A stretch of 64,000 nt of DNA from NCBI RefSeq assembly GCF_014904705.1, contig NZ_JACZCQ010000013.1, positions 116,528 through 180,527 on the forward strand. Reading direction: 5' to 3'. Shown piece by piece: positions 62,085 to 64,000 of this stretch. Source of the stretch: Nisaea sediminum. Its GTDB lineage: Bacteria; Pseudomonadota; Alphaproteobacteria; Thalassobaculales; Thalassobaculaceae. The notes under the pieces were generated by a model that made no database searches, was not told the origin of the DNA, and saw nothing but the letters and a program-made list of their open reading frames with translations. The position numbers and the translations under genes were made by a program. The first letter of the stretch is position 1. Every line of letters begins with the position of its first letter.

Positions 62085-62698
62085 TTCAGGCGAGCCTCCA
62101 GGCTTTCCACGGCGGCCTTGGTCAGGACCAGGGTGTCGCGGCGGAGAATGTCATAGACGTTCGCACCCTGCTCCGGCAGCACATCCACGTTCGGAATGTT
62201 GCGCGCGGCGCGGGCAAAACCCTCGTCGAGAGTCGCGCCGCCGATGATCAGGACCGACTTCCAACCGAGGGCGGCGAGCTTGCTCGCGAGTTCCTTGGTC
62301 TTGGTCGCGCCGGTTGCATCGTCGATCACCACCAGCTTGCCTTCGGCCTGCTTGGCAGAGAGCGCGGAGCGCATGCCGAGCTTGCGCACCTTCTTCGGCA
62401 GAGCGAAGCCGTGGTCACGGGAGACCGGACCGTGGGAGATCCCGCCGCCGCGATACTGCGTCGCCCGAAGCGAGCCCGCGCGGGCCCGGCCGGTGCCTTT
62501 TTGCCGGAACGGCTTCTTGGTCGTGCCGCTGACGTCCGAGATCGTCTTGGTCTGGTGGGTACCGGCGCGGCGCTTGGCCAGCTGCCAGTTCACCACGCGG
62601 GCCAGGATGTCCCGGCGCGGCTCGACGGCGAACACGGAGTCCGCGACTTCGATGTCGCCGGACTTCTTGTTGTCGAGTGTCGTAACAGGAAGCTTCAT
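62081..62698 (-). CDS. rplD: 50S ribosomal protein L4
   Basis: The protein has 205 residues. [50 protein letters not shown] and the exit-tunnel loop are present. In E. coli L4 also represses the S10 operon; that was not tested here. Confidence 0.98.
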   Translation of the reverse strand: MKLPVTTLDNKKSGDIEVADSVFAVEPRRDILARVVNWQLAKRRAGTHQTKTISDVSGTTKKPFRQKGTGRARAGSLRATQYRGGGISHGPVSRDHGFALPKKVRKLGMRSALSAKQAEGKLVVIDDATGATKTKELASKLAALGWKSVLIIGGATLDEGFARAARNIPNVDVLPEQGANVYDILRRDTLVLTKAAVESLEARLK

Positions 62699-62703
62699 GA
62701 CCC

Positions 62704-63480
62704 TCAGTCCTTATTCTCGGCGTTGTCGTCAGCCGAGGTTTCGACGGCGGCCGGTGCTTCCGCTTCGACCGGCGCTTCGGCGGCATCCGCCTCGGCAGCC
62801 GCCGCCGGCGTGCGCACGGCACCCGGGAACGGAAGATTTTCCGGCAACTTCGCCTTCACGGCGTCGGAGATCAGAACCCAGCCGCCCTTGGCGCCCGGAA
62901 CCGACCCCTTGACCAGGATCAGGCCACGATCGGCATCGAGCTGAACCACTTCGAGGTTCTGCGTCGTGACCCGCTCGTCACCCAGGTGACCGGCCATCTT
63001 CTTGCCTTTCCACACACGGCCCGGATCCTGGGAGTTACCCGTGGAACCGTGGGAGCGGTGGGAGATGGAGACACCGTGGCTGGCACGCAGGCCGCCGAAA
63101 TTGTGCCGCTTCATGGCACCGGCGAAGCCCTTACCGATCGAGGTGCCGACGACGTCGACCTTCTGACCGGCAACGAAATGGTCGGCGGTGATTTCCGCAC
63201 CGACCTCGAGCAGGGCGTCGGGGCTGACGCGGAACTCGGCCAGCTTACGCTTCGGCTCGACCTTCGCCTTGGCGAAATGGCCGCGCATCGGCTTGCTGAC
63301 GCGCTTCACCTTGGCGGCGCCGACGCCGAGCTGCACCGCCGTATAACCGTCGGTCTCCTCGGTGCGGACTCCCACCACCTGGCAGTTGTCCATCTTCAGG
63401 ACCGTGACCGGCACGTGATCACCTGTTTCGGTGAAGACGCGGGTCATGCCCATCTTCTGTGCGATTACTCCGGAACGCAT
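62704..63480 (-). CDS. rplC: 50S ribosomal protein L3 with acidic C-terminal extension
   Basis: The protein has 258 residues, longer than the ~209-residue E. coli L3. The core ([68 protein letters not shown]) is intact. The last ~45 residues are an Ala/Glu/Asp-rich tail after the usual end (PGAVR), likely flexible. Such tails are known in alphaproteobacterial L3. Confidence 0.97.
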   Translation of the reverse strand: MRSGVIAQKMGMTRVFTETGDHVPVTVLKMDNCQVVGVRTEETDGYTAVQLGVGAAKVKRVSKPMRGHFAKAKVEPKRKLAEFRVSPDALLEVGAEITADHFVAGQKVDVVGTSIGKGFAGAMKRHNFGGLRASHGVSISHRSHGSTGNSQDPGRVWKGKKMAGHLGDERVTTQNLEVVQLDADRGLILVKGSVPGAKGGWVLISDAVKAKLPENLPFPGAVRTPAAAAEADAAEAPVEAEAPAAVETSADDNAENKD

Positions 63481-63497
63481 GAATCTGTTCCTCAGCG

Positions 63498-63815
63498 TTA
63501 GAGCTTGATTTCGACGTCAACGCCGGACGCGAGATCGAGCTTCATCAGAGCGTCGACCGTCTGCGGGGTCGGATCGACGATGTCCAGAACCCGCTTGTGG
63601 GTGCGGATCTCGAATTGCTCACGGCTCTTCTTGTCGATGTGCGGGCCGCGAAGAACGGTGAAACGCTCGATACGGGTCGGCAGCGGGATCGGGCCCTTGA
63701 CCTGCGCGCCGGTGCGCTTCGCCGTGTTCACGATCTCGCCGGTCGACTGGTCGAGGACCCGGTGATCGAACGCCTTGAGGCGGATTCTGATGTTCTGACT
63801 ATCCATTTTCTTCAA
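63498..63815 (-). CDS. rpsJ: 30S ribosomal protein S10
   Basis: The protein has 105 residues. [47 protein letters not shown] is diagnostic. It opens the S10 operon after tuf, 36 bp away. Confidence 0.98.
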   Translation of the reverse strand: MKKMDSQNIRIRLKAFDHRVLDQSTGEIVNTAKRTGAQVKGPIPLPTRIERFTVLRGPHIDKKSREQFEIRTHKRVLDIVDPTPQTVDALMKLDLASGVDVEIKL

Positions 63816-63851
63816 TCTCCGGCTCGCTCGACGAGCCTTAAGAACGAACCG

Positions 63852-64000
<149 letters not shown>

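Overview
This window looks like chromosomal DNA of a GC-rich alphaproteobacterium, most likely a Rhodospirillales-like lineage. That placement is inference. It rests on the uniform high-GC coding style, on the ispH-thrB2-rnhA run, on the degP-rarA-crcB-rluC-HAD-ATP12 run, and on a spc/alpha ribosomal block that lacks rpmJ between secY-adk and rpsM. No rRNA, tRNA, insertion sequence, prophage or CRISPR array was seen, and there is no clear sign of a recent large genomic island.

Layout, left to right. Positions 1-5223 hold two large RTX-type (calcium-binding, probably type I secreted) proteins. They share a nearly identical C-terminal module, but one has a seven-unit SBBP-like propeller region in front and the other a DUF4347 domain. 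Positions 5271-16184 hold a mixed metabolic segment: a dimethylglycine/sarcosine dehydrogenase-like flavoprotein, small secreted proteins, an SRPBCC protein, EamA and MFS transporters, the ispH-thrB-rnhA operon, a lipoprotein, a class C beta-lactamase-like hydrolase, and a GNAT enzyme. A decayed copy of the lipoprotein gene's 3' end lies beyond the hydrolase. Positions 16352-21555 hold the glycine cleavage operon gcvT-gcvH-gcvP behind a tandem glycine riboswitch, followed by a YbaK deacylase.

Positions 21548-23900 (minus strand) hold a PepSY / cytochrome b561 / membrane-anchored LuxR-type HTH operon, a small secreted protein and the OhrR repressor. OhrR diverges from ohr across two matching operator palindromes. 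Positions 24520-28536 hold a YbbAP-TesA-like cluster (ABC permease, ATPase and divergent SGNH esterase). Next come an aldo/keto reductase, ThpR, two tandem DUF1194 secreted proteins and an acetylpolyamine amidohydrolase-like enzyme. Positions 32909-44323 are a long, tightly packed minus-strand run from degP through rarA, a DUF429-like gene, crcB, rluC, HAD, an AsmA-like protein and ATP12 to pccB. Positions 44444-49713 hold a helical-repeat protein, a divergent MocR regulator/EamA transporter pair, and an isochorismatase-family hydrolase with a GlxA-type regulator.

Positions 49775-64000 (minus strand) carry the S10-spc-alpha ribosomal protein cluster, from the 3' end of tuf through rpsJ...secY-adk to rpsM-rpsK-rpoA-rplQ, closed by a strong bidirectional terminator. 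A near-consensus sigma-70 promoter and a leader of about 120 nt containing four small hairpins lie between adk and rpsM.

The items most worth a second look are: the structured leader of the alpha operon; the PepSY-cytochrome b-membrane HTH operon with repeated CGTAAGC elements upstream; the MocR/EamA divergent region with a perfect 8-bp inverted repeat and a predicted leaderless regulator mRNA; the decayed lipoprotein duplicate; and the iterated TTCCAA motif in front of the second RTX gene. I did not find a clearly novel multi-gene defence or mobile system.
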